Below are positions 40,674 to 49,186 of a DNA stretch of 59,033 nucleotides, in pieces. Location: NCBI GenBank assembly GCA_015163855.1, contig JAAOIK010000016.1, positions 1-59,033 of the forward strand. Reading direction: 5' to 3'. The position numbers and the translations under genes were made by a program. Under the pieces are notes generated by a model. That model was not told the DNA's origin and made no database searches. It was given only the letters and a program-made list of their open reading frames with translations. Each line of letters begins with the position of its first letter. Positions within the stretch are counted from its first letter, which is position 1. Origin of the DNA: Pseudobdellovibrionaceae bacterium (GTDB taxonomy: Bacteria > Bdellovibrionota > Bdellovibrionia > Bdellovibrionales > UBA1609).

Positions 40674-42452
40674 ATGAAAACTATTTTAGTTAATATTGCG
40701 GGGCGTATTTTAGGCCCCTACACTCCAGAAGAAGTCATTAGAAATTTATTAGAAAAGCGGTTTTTGCCAATCCATGAAATTTTATGGCCAGGTAGTCGGT
40801 GGTTACGCATTAATGCTCACCCAGACTTTGTAGAAATTTGTAATAAAATGGAAGAGCTTAGTATTGATAGCAGCAATATTGAGGATTTTACTCATAGTTT
40901 AACAGCGTCTTTTATAACCACTGCAGGCACCAATGACAGCAGTTATACTAAAACGGCTTTTAGCGCCAGTGAAAATACAAAAACAGTAAAAGCTCTTATG
41001 GATGAAACTAAAAAAGTAAATATTAAAGACCTAGAGGAAGAAGAAGGGACTCGTGTTTTTTACCCCGAGAAAACAGGCTTAATCGCCGAAACCAGTTTGA
41101 GTTCTAGCACAGTTAAAAAAAAAATAAAACCATCTTTTAGCAGCACTTATGCAAGCGGGGACAAAGACTCTGTTTATGTTTCTTCTAAAGACAAAAAAGA
41201 AAAAGGTTTTGTTTGGAAGCGGAATAAAACATGGTGGATTAGTTTTTGTGTATTTTTCGTTATTATTTTAGGCTTCTTGTGGCAAAGGCAATACTTTAAA
41301 ATAAGAGATAATCAAAAAACAAACTTAGCGTTAGCAACAAAACGGTTTAAAGAAAATCAATTTCCAGAGGCTTTAAAAAAATATAAGCAAATAATAGCGT
41401 TTAGTAAGGTTAATAAACTTAGCTTGCCTCTTTATGTGTACGAAAATTATGCATCATTATTGTTGTTGGTCGATCAAGATAGTTTTGGAGTACAAGCTCT
41501 TGTAGGCACAGTTCTACAGAAATCTCTTAACAAAAATAACTTGTTAATTTTAAGTTATTTGTATTCAAAGAACCCTCAGAAAGCTTTGAAAATACTAAGT
41601 GCTAAGCCAAACAAAATTTTGCGGGATTGGCTCAATATGGCTAGCGCTTATTACTTGCAAGGTAGATATCAACAATCATTAGGTATCTTAAATCAGTTAA
41701 AAATAAAAGAGGCGCGGATACTTAGTGTTCTTCTTTATATAAAATTATATAAAAAACAATCAGACTCTAGATGGTTAGTAAAGGCCAATAAAACATTGGC
41801 AAGGTTAAAAAATAGTTTTCATTATCGACAAAGGCTAAGTCTGATTAGTATTTATATACAATCCTTACTTGGGCAAGCGCCTCGAAAAAAAGAACTTGTG
41901 TCTATTTTAGATCAAGACCCAGATTTAGAAAAAAACAGAAGAACTAATTTATTTATTTACTCTAATTTATGGTCGTGGAAAAGTTTAACTCCTTATTGTG
42001 AAGAAGTAGTTTTCCGCTCTTCTGGGCAATTACTTTCTAAAGCATTACAAGTTTTTTGTTTGTCTAAGGGGCGAAAAAAACAAAAAAACTGGAATGCATT
42101 ACTAAACGCTTTGCAGGGATCAAATGATATACTGATAGGTTCTGTTTTGGCTTATGCATATAGACAAGAAAAGCTAACCGATAAGTATGTGATTAAGCTA
42201 GCTCACTTAACGGAAAGTTTAGATGCAAAAAAATCCATATTACTTTTACACTTAGAACTTCGTTACTGCGTAGAAAAGCAGAATAAAGAATGCGTAAAAA
42301 ACAGAGTAAGAGATGTGTTGAATGTTGACCCGCTATCTTTGTTTGCTTTGTTTCATAGAATGAAATTTTATAAAAGCCAGGGGTTAAGGGCAGAGGCAAA
42401 AAGAATACACGCTTTTTTTAAAACTAAAATTTTTGATTATAATTTTTTGTAG
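40674..42452 (+). CDS. GYF-like domain protein with one membrane segment and helical repeats
   Basis: 592 residues. The N-terminal 55 residues fit a GYF_2-type domain: GRILGPYTPEEVIRNLLEKR then WPGSRWLRINAHPDF, the pattern of a short protein-binding module. A Ser/Thr/Lys-rich linker leads to one membrane segment (about 186-203, TWWISFCVFFVIILGFLW). The remaining about 390 residues are alpha-helical with TPR-like Ala/Leu/Tyr spacing (LATKRFKENQFPEALKKYK). The GYF domain would be cytoplasmic and the repeat part periplasmic. It follows mlaD by 33 nt. Role unknown; an adaptor is a fair guess. Confidence 0.78.
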   Translation: MKTILVNIAGRILGPYTPEEVIRNLLEKRFLPIHEILWPGSRWLRINAHPDFVEICNKMEELSIDSSNIEDFTHSLTASFITTAGTNDSSYTKTAFSASENTKTVKALMDETKKVNIKDLEEEEGTRVFYPEKTGLIAETSLSSSTVKKKIKPSFSSTYASGDKDSVYVSSKDKKEKGFVWKRNKTWWISFCVFFVIILGFLWQRQYFKIRDNQKTNLALATKRFKENQFPEALKKYKQIIAFSKVNKLSLPLYVYENYASLLLLVDQDSFGVQALVGTVLQKSLNKNNLLILSYLYSKNPQKALKILSAKPNKILRDWLNMASAYYLQGRYQQSLGILNQLKIKEARILSVLLYIKLYKKQSDSRWLVKANKTLARLKNSFHYRQRLSLISIYIQSLLGQAPRKKELVSILDQDPDLEKNRRTNLFIYSNLWSWKSLTPYCEEVVFRSSGQLLSKALQVFCLSKGRKKQKNWNALLNALQGSNDILIGSVLAYAYRQEKLTDKYVIKLAHLTESLDAKKSILLLHLELRYCVEKQNKECVKNRVRDVLNVDPLSLFALFHRMKFYKSQGLRAEAKRIHAFFKTKIFDYNFL

Positions 42453-42517
42453 CATCAAAAAAGTTGACTTTGCTGGTTGCTCTAGGTAGTAAATAGTAAA
42501 GGTTTAAAAGGTATTTT

Positions 42518-43054
42518 ATGAAAATTTTAAGTGCGTTATTGGTGTTTAGTTTTTTATTTTTTAACATTGCTTTTGCGAAGCGAAGAAGAGTTTCGCATTT
42601 TCAGCGTAAACACACCATAATTTTAAACACACAAAATCTTTTTAATTATTATAACCTGGAAGACAGCGAAAAGAGCAGCGCAAAAATTAACTTAAGTTAT
42701 GCGTATAATTCAGGAAACTTTGAAGTTCAGCCCTATTTAGAAACGGACTTGGTTCAGGCTAATAAAAAGTTCAAAATTAATACGATGTTGCTTGGTTTAA
42801 ACTTGCATTTTAATTTTATAGAAAACCGTCGGGGGAAAAGGTGGGTTCCCTATGCTTTGCTAGGTGCTAATTATGTTCGAACAGCAGAAAGACTTAATCT
42901 TTTTGGGGCTGAGACAGGCGCTGGTTTTAAATACTTTTTAACTAGCCGCTTAGCCATGAACCCAGAAGTGGTTTATCGCCGCACCTTTGTTAAGAAGCCC
43001 GCCTTGCCGGATTGGAAAATTATTACTAACATTAACTTTCGTTATTATTTTTAA
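42518..43054 (+). CDS. Small outer-membrane beta-barrel-like protein
   Basis: 178 residues with a signal peptide (about 1-20, ending FNIAFA). A basic linker (KRRRVSHFQRKH) is followed by about eight amphipathic strands (HTIILNTQNLF, SAKINLSYAY, FEVQPYLETDL, FKINTMLLGLNLHFNF and so on), ending WKIITNINFRYYF. The terminal Phe and preceding aromatic pattern are the barrel-assembly signal. It shares layout with the two genes at 43798 and 44425. Function unknown. Confidence 0.72.
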   Translation: MKILSALLVFSFLFFNIAFAKRRRVSHFQRKHTIILNTQNLFNYYNLEDSEKSSAKINLSYAYNSGNFEVQPYLETDLVQANKKFKINTMLLGLNLHFNFIENRRGKRWVPYALLGANYVRTAERLNLFGAETGAGFKYFLTSRLAMNPEVVYRRTFVKKPALPDWKIITNINFRYYF

Positions 43055-43059
43055 TCCTT

Positions 43060-43704
43060 TTGTCTACGGTAAAAAATTTATATTTTTCTCGTGATCAGTT
43101 TGTGCTAGACATTCCTTTTTGGGAAATTCCCGACACAGGCATTAGCTGGCTTCAAGGGGTTTCGGGGTCAGGAAAAACCACTTTATTAAATATACTATTA
43201 GGCATAGAGCCTGTTTCTAATTTTCAGTGGTGGTTTGGTAAAAAAGATTTGGCGAAAGAAAGCATAGCTAGTCGTCACATAGGTGTAGTTTTTCAAGAGT
43301 TGTGTTTATTCCCTCATATGAATAGTTTTGAAAATATTCAGTTTGCAGCACAAGCCAGAGGTTTGTCGGCGCAGGGAGAGAACTTTGATTTTTTAAATCA
43401 AACTTTTCATTTAGATTCTTTTTTGTTTAAAAAAGTGGGTTTGTTGTCAGGAGGAGAAGCGCAAAGGGTGGCGCTTGCAAGAGCTTTAATAACCAGACCT
43501 AAAATTTTGTTTTTAGACGAAGCCTTTTCTTCTTTAGATGTAAAGCTAAGAGAAGAATCGAGAAAGTTAGTTAAAATTTGCAGCCAAAAATGGAACATTC
43601 CCGTGCTTATGATAAGTCATGATCAAGACGATTCAAAAATAGCACAACAGGCTTTTTTACTAAAAGAAGAAAAGGGCGGAATTAGAAAAATTTTGGAGGT
43701 TTAG
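43060..43704 (+). CDS. Orphan ABC transporter ATPase
   Basis: 214-residue ATP-binding subunit with Walker A GVSGSGKTT (about 34-42), Q-loop GVVFQELCLFPHM, signature LSGGEAQRVALARAL (about 128-142), Walker B ILFLDEAFSSLD (about 148-159) and ISHD H-loop. It is shorter than the 230-350 residues of importer ATPases, lacking the accessory C-terminal domain. It starts at TTG 5 nt after the previous stop. No permease or binding protein is adjacent; the neighbours are barrel-like proteins. Its sequence is closest to metal/molybdate-type ATPases, but the substrate is unknown. Confidence 0.85.
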   Translation: MSTVKNLYFSRDQFVLDIPFWEIPDTGISWLQGVSGSGKTTLLNILLGIEPVSNFQWWFGKKDLAKESIASRHIGVVFQELCLFPHMNSFENIQFAAQARGLSAQGENFDFLNQTFHLDSFLFKKVGLLSGGEAQRVALARALITRPKILFLDEAFSSLDVKLREESRKLVKICSQKWNIPVLMISHDQDDSKIAQQAFLLKEEKGGIRKILEV

Positions 43705-43797
43705 GTAACGCGACGAGCTAGGTATAAAAGTATTGACCTCTCTTAGTAGCTTCTACACACTTATTTTTAAGAGAAACAAAGTCAAAGGGAGATTTTT

Positions 43798-44391
43798 ATG
43801 AAACTATTAATTGCACTATTATTTGTCTTGCCATTGTCGGTACAGGCCGCACATTACAGAGGAAAAACCAAACATTCTAAAAAACACCGCCGCCATCACC
43901 GCAGTCATCATCACAGCTACTTTAAAAAAGCAAAACATTATTTAATAGTGGGTACGGCTTTAGACTTTTCTAAAAAAACAGTGGGAGAAGAAAAGACCAC
44001 AAATTATGCTATCCATTTAGGAAAGGGTATAATTTTTAAACAAAAATACGACCTAGCCTTTCTTGTGAAATATGAAAAAGACGAAGAAAAAAGTTTGGGG
44101 CTAAACATTGCAACAAAATACTTACTACATAAAGCTTACTACATAAAACGCTTAGCTAAGCGTAGCAAATGGTTAAAAAAACAGGTTCCTTATGTGGGAA
44201 TGGGGTATGACTGGAGTAAAACAGCGGGAAAAACCGTACAAGCCGTGGGTTTTTCTGCGGGAAATCGTTTTCCCATAAGTCGCAACATGATGATGGCTTT
44301 AGAATATACTTATTCTTTAGCACGGGAATCTTCTGAAAATACGAAAAGTAAAGGCTCTCGCATTACTATGAATTGGAATTACTTTTTTTAA
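43798..44391 (+). CDS. His-rich secreted protein, small barrel family
   Basis: 197 residues. Signal peptide MKLLIALLFVLPLSVQAA, then a very basic and His-rich segment (residues about 19-48, with HRRHHRSHHHSYF). The remainder resembles a small barrel: YLIVGTALDFSKKTVGEE, NYAIHLGKGIIF, YDLAFLVKYEKDEE, and a C-terminal strand ending NWNYFF. It is a clear paralogue of the next gene (shared MKLLIALLF start, GTxLDxxKKTV and a PYxGxGYxW strand). The His cluster might bind metal; this is not shown. AAAGGGAG precedes the ATG closely. Confidence 0.75.
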   Translation: MKLLIALLFVLPLSVQAAHYRGKTKHSKKHRRHHRSHHHSYFKKAKHYLIVGTALDFSKKTVGEEKTTNYAIHLGKGIIFKQKYDLAFLVKYEKDEEKSLGLNIATKYLLHKAYYIKRLAKRSKWLKKQVPYVGMGYDWSKTAGKTVQAVGFSAGNRFPISRNMMMALEYTYSLARESSENTKSKGSRITMNWNYFF

Positions 44392-44424
44392 AGGTTAAGA
44401 AATAAATAAATATAAGGGAAAAAT

Positions 44425-45036
44425 ATGAAATTATTAATAGCATTACTATTTACACTATCTATGTCTGTTTCTGCTGCGGCTAAATCCAAAGTGGTTAAGT
44501 ATTTTGAATTAGGAACTAGTTTGGATTGGAATAAAAAAACGGTTTCTAAAGGTGACAAGGAAACAAAACAAGCTAATTTTACCTTACAAGCCACAAAGGG
44601 TTATATTTTTAAAAAACATTGGGATTTTTCTTTGGGACTTAAATATGCAAAGTTAGCAGAAGATCAAATCGCGGGTAAAGATGTTAAGCGATACGGGGCG
44701 CGAGTTTCTGTAAAATATGTATTTAACAAACAAGCACCTTTAGTTAAACATCACCATAAAACATGGATGACTCCTTATTTGGGAGTAGGTTATCAGTGGT
44801 TTCGCTTATCTCCACATGGGATAGGTGATTCTAAGATTGTGGCAAAAACAGAAATACCTAGCTACATTTTATCTGCAGGTATTCGTTGTTTTATAACAAA
44901 AAACTTAGCAGCCACATGGGATTTATCCTACTACACGGGAAAACAAGTTACTAAAAATAAGGCCACTCGGGCAGAACTATCGAATCTGAAGATTGCCGAG
45001 CTTAACCCTAGCTTAAGCTTTGTTTATTTCTACTAA
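44425..45036 (+). CDS. Small outer-membrane barrel-like protein, paralogue of the preceding gene
   Basis: 203 residues, signal peptide MKLLIALLFTLSMSVSAAA. Strand-like segments follow: YFELGTSLDWNKKTV, ANFTLQATKGYIF, WDFSLGLKYAKL, YGARVSVKYVF, TPYLGVGYQWFRL, PSYILSAGIRCF, and a terminal PSLSFVYFY. It shares signal and strand patterns with 43798-44391 but lacks that gene's His-rich segment, so the two are tandem duplicates that have diverged. The last gene before the repeat cluster, it is followed by a strong terminator. Function unknown. Confidence 0.75.
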   Translation: MKLLIALLFTLSMSVSAAAKSKVVKYFELGTSLDWNKKTVSKGDKETKQANFTLQATKGYIFKKHWDFSLGLKYAKLAEDQIAGKDVKRYGARVSVKYVFNKQAPLVKHHHKTWMTPYLGVGYQWFRLSPHGIGDSKIVAKTEIPSYILSAGIRCFITKNLAATWDLSYYTGKQVTKNKATRAELSNLKIAELNPSLSFVYFY

Positions 45037-45082
45037 TTTTATTAAACCAATAAATAGTTAAAAAAATTCTTACTCATAGAAA

Positions 45083-45110
45083 AAAAAGATTTCCAAAAGG
45101 AAATCTTTTT
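45083..45110 (+). terminator. Intrinsic terminator after the barrel-gene cluster
   Basis: AAAAAGATTTCC and GGAAATCTTTTT form a perfect 12-bp stem with an AAAA loop. A-run before and T-run after make it able to act in either direction. It lies 46 nt after the stop of 44425-45036. Confidence 0.88.
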
Positions 45111-45132
45111 TATTTTCCCTTCCAAAAAAAAC

Positions 45133-45178
45133 TTTTCTAAGCAGGTCTGAGCTTTATAAAAACAGAGAGCCTAAAAGC
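45133..45178 (-). repeat. Inverted copy of the 46-nt repeat module
   Basis: The reverse complement of this 46-nt stretch matches 45208-45253 and 45289-45334 at 45 of 46 positions each. With the first of these it would form a stem of nearly 46 bp around a 29-nt loop. Confidence 0.92.
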
Positions 45179-45185
45179 GTTCAGC

Positions 45186-45347
45186 CCGCAGGGATGAGCG
45201 AAGCGAAGCTTTTAGACTCTCTGTTTTTATAAAGCTCAGACCTGCTTAGAAAACAAACCACACTATCCGCAGGGATGAGCGAAGCAAAGCTTTTAGGCTC
45301 TCTGTTTTTATAAAACTCAGACCTGCTTAGAAAACAAACCACACTAT
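45186..45347 (+). repeat. Tandem 81-nt direct repeat (two copies)
   Basis: Copies 45186-45266 and 45267-45347 lie head to tail without spacer and differ at only three positions by my reading. Each starts CCGCAGGGATGAGCGAAGC, continues with the 46-nt module that also occurs inverted at 45133-45178, and ends ACAAACCACACTAT. Higher in GC than its surroundings. No open frame, transposase, or target duplication is evident. Confidence 0.92.
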
Positions 45348-45536
45348 ATCCCTGTCAAAAAACCAATACTTTTTTGTGGATTCAAGGCTCATTTCTAACC
45401 TGTTTAAGTCAAGAAAAAAACTTACTTACAAAGCCGTGTCAAAAAACTAACAAGACTTGAAAAATTGGTATTTCTTTCTATTCTATAGGTAGGCTTTTTG
45501 TTTGCATTTTTTTTCATAACAACCAGGAGATTTTCT
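45348..45536 (+). promoter_or_regulatory. Upstream region of nrdA
   Basis: This AT-rich stretch separates the repeat cluster from nrdA. TGTCAAAAAAC occurs twice (45353-45363 and 45437-45447), 84 nt apart. A weak promoter candidate is TTGAAA (45457-45462) with TATTCT (45479-45484), spacing 16. I see no full NrdR box; ACACTATAT at 45342 resembles a half site but is formed at the edge of the repeat. Confidence 0.35.
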
Positions 45537-48095
45537 ATGAGCACACTAAATAAATCACACCATCCTAACTCTGACTTTAGCAATTTAGTTCCTCCAAGCG
45601 CTGATATTTCTAGCACAGCACGGAAGTCCAGCGTAGACCCTGACCCTGTGATTCAAAGCTCTGTAGACAATAAAAAAGCAACGATGGAAGAGAACTTTCC
45701 TAATCAGCCTAATTCACAAGATGGCCCTAAAATTATGAGAGTGCAAAAAAGAGATGGTAGTTTGGAGCCTGTGGACATTAATAAAATTGTTAATGTGGTA
45801 ATGGCTTGTGCTATAGGTTTAAAAGAAGTGGAACCTATGAAGGTGGCTACAAAAGCTATTAGCGGTTTGTATGATGGTGCAAGCACAGCGGATTTAGACA
45901 GAACTTGTATTCAAACCGCTTCTTTTTTAATCTCTGAAGACCCTGAGTATTCGCAACTGGCTTCTCGCTTATTAGCTAGATATGTTGATGAAGAAGTAAC
46001 TAGTCAGTCTATTCACAACTTTTATCAGTCCATAAAAACCAGTTATGAGGCGGGGTTAATTTCTGAAGAGAGTTTTAAATTTGTTAAAACCCACAAAGAA
46101 GCCTTAAATGTTATTGTTAACAAAAGAAGAACGCATTACTTTGAATACTTTGGTTTAAAAACTTTATACGACCGTTATTTGTATAAAGACCCTACTACGC
46201 GAAAAGTTACAGAGACACCACAATTTTTCTTTTTAAGAGTGGCCTGTGGTCTTGCAAAAACTTTTGAAGAAGCTTCAGAGTTTTATGAATTAATTTCTAA
46301 GTTAGACTACCTTCCAAGTTCACCCACTTTATTTAATTCGGGCTCTAAAAGAACGCAACTATCTTCGTGTTATTTATTAGACTCTCCCGAGGATAGTTTA
46401 AAAGAGATTTATAACAAATATAAGGATGTGGCTTTATTATCTAAATTTGCGGGAGGCATTGGCTTGTCGTTTTCTAAAGTGAGGTCTAGAGGTTCTTTAA
46501 TTAAGGGCACTAATGGTTTTTCTAATGGTGTTGTTCCGTGGCTTAAAACTTTAGACTCCTCTGTGGTTGCAGTTAATCAAGGAGGGCGCCGCAAGGGAGC
46601 GGCTTGTGTTTATTTAGAAACTTGGCACGCGGATATTGAAGAATTTTTGCAACTTCGTGATAATACAGGAGATGAATACCAAAGAACACACAATTTAAAT
46701 TTATCTAACTGGATACCCGATTTATTTATGAAAAGAGTAGAGCAAGACGAAGCTTGGTCTTTATTTAACCCCAATGATATACCCGAGCTAGTAGATAGTT
46801 ATGGTAAAATTTTTGAAGAAATTTATTTAGAAGGAGAAAAAAATAAAAAATTTGTTAAGCAAATACCAGCACGAACTTTATATTCACGAATGATTAAAAC
46901 CTTAGCCCAAACAGGTAATGGTTGGATGACTTTTAAAGATGCTTCTAATAAAAAGTGTAATCAAATTTTATCTTCTTCAGAAAGTAGTCGACAAGCAATG
47001 GCAAAAGCTCCAACGGTTCACTTATCTAATTTGTGCACCGAAATTATTGAAGTGACTTCGAATTCAGAAGTAGCGGTGTGTAATTTAGGTTCTGTAAACC
47101 TTGCGCAGCATGTAGTTAATGGAAAATTTGATTTTGATAAATTAAAAGCCACAGTATCTGTGGCTATGAAATATTTAGACCGAGTTATTGACATTAATTT
47201 TTACCCCATTAAGGTGGCAGAAAATTCTAACAAAAAGTGGAGGCCTGTGGGCTTAGGCATAATGGGCTTGCAAGATGCATTTTTTAAATTAGGTTATGAT
47301 TTTGACAGCGAACAAGCTTTAAAATTGTCTAATAAAATTTCAGAAATGATTTATTTTACCGCTCTAGAAACATCTTGTTTGTTAGCAGAAAAACTAGGAG
47401 CTCATCCAGGCTTTAAAGAAACTAAAGCTTTTGAGGGCATTTTACAATTTGACTCTTGGGGAGTGACTCCAGAAGACAGTAAAATGTGGAATAATTTAAA
47501 ACAGAAAATTAAAACTCATGGTTTGCGCAACTCTTTAATGATTGCCATTGCACCAACAGCAACTATTGCTACTTTGGCAGGAGTTTATGAAGCTACAGAG
47601 CCACAACTAGCTAATTTTTTTAAAAGAGAAACTTTATCAGGAGAATTTTTACAGGTAAATAAATATTTAGTTCAAGAGTTAAAAAAGAAAGCTTTGTGGA
47701 CAGAAAAAATAAAAAACCAAATTAAACTTAATGAAGGCTCTGTACAAGAGATTACAGAAATACCCAGTGATTTAAAACGGCGATTTAGAACGGTATGGGA
47801 ACTACCTCAAAAAATATTAATTGATTTAGCAGCTGGCCGTGGTGCTTTTATTGATCAAAGTCAGTCGTTAAATTTATTTATTGAAAGCCCAAGCGTTGGA
47901 ATTTTATCCAGCATGTATATGTATGCGTGGAAGCAGGGTTTAAAAACTACTTATTATTTAAGGTCTCGACCAGCAACAAAAATTAAAAAAACTACTGCAA
48001 GCAGCAGTGATTCTACAAATAAAAAAACATATACAGACGAAGAGGCGCTACTTTGTTCTTTAGAAAATCCAGAAATTTGCGAAGCTTGTCAGTAG
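45537..48095 (+). CDS. nrdA: Class I ribonucleotide reductase, large (alpha) subunit
   Basis: Reduces ribonucleoside diphosphates to deoxy forms. I start it at ATG 45537 (AGGAGA 6 nt upstream), giving 852 residues. A Ser/Pro/Asn-rich N-terminus of about 50 residues precedes an ATP-cone (KRDGSLEPVDINKI near 62-75), so allosteric control by ATP/dATP is likely. Catalytic residues: Cys in LSSCYLLD, NLCTEI (Asn, Cys, Glu of the radical site), VAVCNLGSVNL with the second disulfide Cys, and a C-terminal CEACQ tail that shuttles electrons. nrdB follows after 62 nt with its own AAGGAG. Confidence 0.95.
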   Translation: MSTLNKSHHPNSDFSNLVPPSADISSTARKSSVDPDPVIQSSVDNKKATMEENFPNQPNSQDGPKIMRVQKRDGSLEPVDINKIVNVVMACAIGLKEVEPMKVATKAISGLYDGASTADLDRTCIQTASFLISEDPEYSQLASRLLARYVDEEVTSQSIHNFYQSIKTSYEAGLISEESFKFVKTHKEALNVIVNKRRTHYFEYFGLKTLYDRYLYKDPTTRKVTETPQFFFLRVACGLAKTFEEASEFYELISKLDYLPSSPTLFNSGSKRTQLSSCYLLDSPEDSLKEIYNKYKDVALLSKFAGGIGLSFSKVRSRGSLIKGTNGFSNGVVPWLKTLDSSVVAVNQGGRRKGAACVYLETWHADIEEFLQLRDNTGDEYQRTHNLNLSNWIPDLFMKRVEQDEAWSLFNPNDIPELVDSYGKIFEEIYLEGEKNKKFVKQIPARTLYSRMIKTLAQTGNGWMTFKDASNKKCNQILSSSESSRQAMAKAPTVHLSNLCTEIIEVTSNSEVAVCNLGSVNLAQHVVNGKFDFDKLKATVSVAMKYLDRVIDINFYPIKVAENSNKKWRPVGLGIMGLQDAFFKLGYDFDSEQALKLSNKISEMIYFTALETSCLLAEKLGAHPGFKETKAFEGILQFDSWGVTPEDSKMWNNLKQKIKTHGLRNSLMIAIAPTATIATLAGVYEATEPQLANFFKRETLSGEFLQVNKYLVQELKKKALWTEKIKNQIKLNEGSVQEITEIPSDLKRRFRTVWELPQKILIDLAAGRGAFIDQSQSLNLFIESPSVGILSSMYMYAWKQGLKTTYYLRSRPATKIKKTTASSSDSTNKKTYTDEEALLCSLENPEICEACQ

Positions 48096-48157
48096 TAAAT
48101 TTAAAAAGATTGTTGGTAGTAATTATTTAGAAAAACAAAAATAAAGAAGGAGAAAAA

Positions 48158-49159
48158 ATGTTATTAGATCCCGGTTACGAGCTAACCTTAAGGCCAATGA
48201 AGTATCCAGATTTTTTTGAAATGTATAAAGATGCAATTAAAAATACTTGGACAGTAGAGGAAGTGGACTTTAGCACCGACTTAGTAGATTTAAATTCTAA
48301 CAAAATTACAGAAGCAGAACGATTTTTAATTCAACGATTGGTGGCTTTTTTTGCAACAGGAGATTCTATTGTTAGCAATAACTTAGTATTAAATTATTAC
48401 AAGCACCTTAACTCGCCAGAGGCTAGGTTGTATTTATCTCGTCAGCTTTATGAAGAAGCTCTGCATGTTCAATTTTATTTAACTTTACTAGACACCTATC
48501 TTCCCAATGAAAAAGAAAGAAACGAAGCTTTTGCGGCTATTCACAACATTCAAACTATAAAGGCTAAGGGAGATTTTGCTTTTAAATGGATTAGCTTTGT
48601 GCAAAAAGTGGATGAGTTAAACACTTTAGAAGATCGTAGAAAATTTTTATTAAACATGATTTGTTTTGCAACTTGCATTGAGGGATTGTTCTTTTTTGGA
48701 TCTTTTGCTTATGTTTATTTTTTACGATCCAAAGGCTTGCTTAACGGCTTAGCTACGGGAACCAATTGGGTATTTAGAGATGAAAGCTGTCACATGAATT
48801 TTGCTTTTAAGGTGATAGATACAGTTAGAAAAGAGGAGCCAGAATTATGGCAACCAGACTTTGAAGATATTATTCGTACCATGTTGGCCGAAGCTATTGA
48901 GTGTGAAATGAATTTTGCAACAGAATTTTTAAGTAAAGGGATTGTAGGCTTAAGCGGAAAAGACATGCGCTCTTATTTAGAGTTTGTGGCCGATCAACAT
49001 TTTGTAAGATTAGGTATGGCAAAGGTGTACAATTCTAAAAACCCTTTTGGTTTTATGGAATTACAAAACACACAAGAATTAGCGAATTTTTTTGAGAGAA
49101 AAGTTTCGGCTTACCAAGTTGGCGTAAGCGGTGATGTTGGCTTTGATCACACTTTTTAA
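48158..49159 (+). CDS. nrdB: Class I ribonucleotide reductase, small (beta) subunit
   Basis: Supplies the stable radical to NrdA. The 333-residue protein has the diiron ligands in GDSIVSNN (Asp), EEALHVQFY (Glu, His), CIEGLFF (Glu), and RDESCHMNF (Glu, His). The radical-forming Tyr is present four residues after the ligand His (HVQFY), so it looks like a tyrosyl-radical (class Ia/b-like) and not a Tyr-less class Ic enzyme. The C-terminal tail (SGDVGFDHTF) would dock on NrdA. AAGGAG precedes the ATG by 6 nt. It is followed by the yebC-family gene. Confidence 0.94.
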   Translation: MLLDPGYELTLRPMKYPDFFEMYKDAIKNTWTVEEVDFSTDLVDLNSNKITEAERFLIQRLVAFFATGDSIVSNNLVLNYYKHLNSPEARLYLSRQLYEEALHVQFYLTLLDTYLPNEKERNEAFAAIHNIQTIKAKGDFAFKWISFVQKVDELNTLEDRRKFLLNMICFATCIEGLFFFGSFAYVYFLRSKGLLNGLATGTNWVFRDESCHMNFAFKVIDTVRKEEPELWQPDFEDIIRTMLAEAIECEMNFATEFLSKGIVGLSGKDMRSYLEFVADQHFVRLGMAKVYNSKNPFGFMELQNTQELANFFERKVSAYQVGVSGDVGFDHTF

Positions 49160-49186
49160 ATACTCATAAAAGATTTAAGGTAAAAC

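Noticed and set aside
45341-45357. ACACTATAT upstream of nrdA as an NrdR box.
   Set aside because: Only the left half matches, the right half does not, no second box is found at the usual spacing, and the motif arises at the edge of the tandem repeat.
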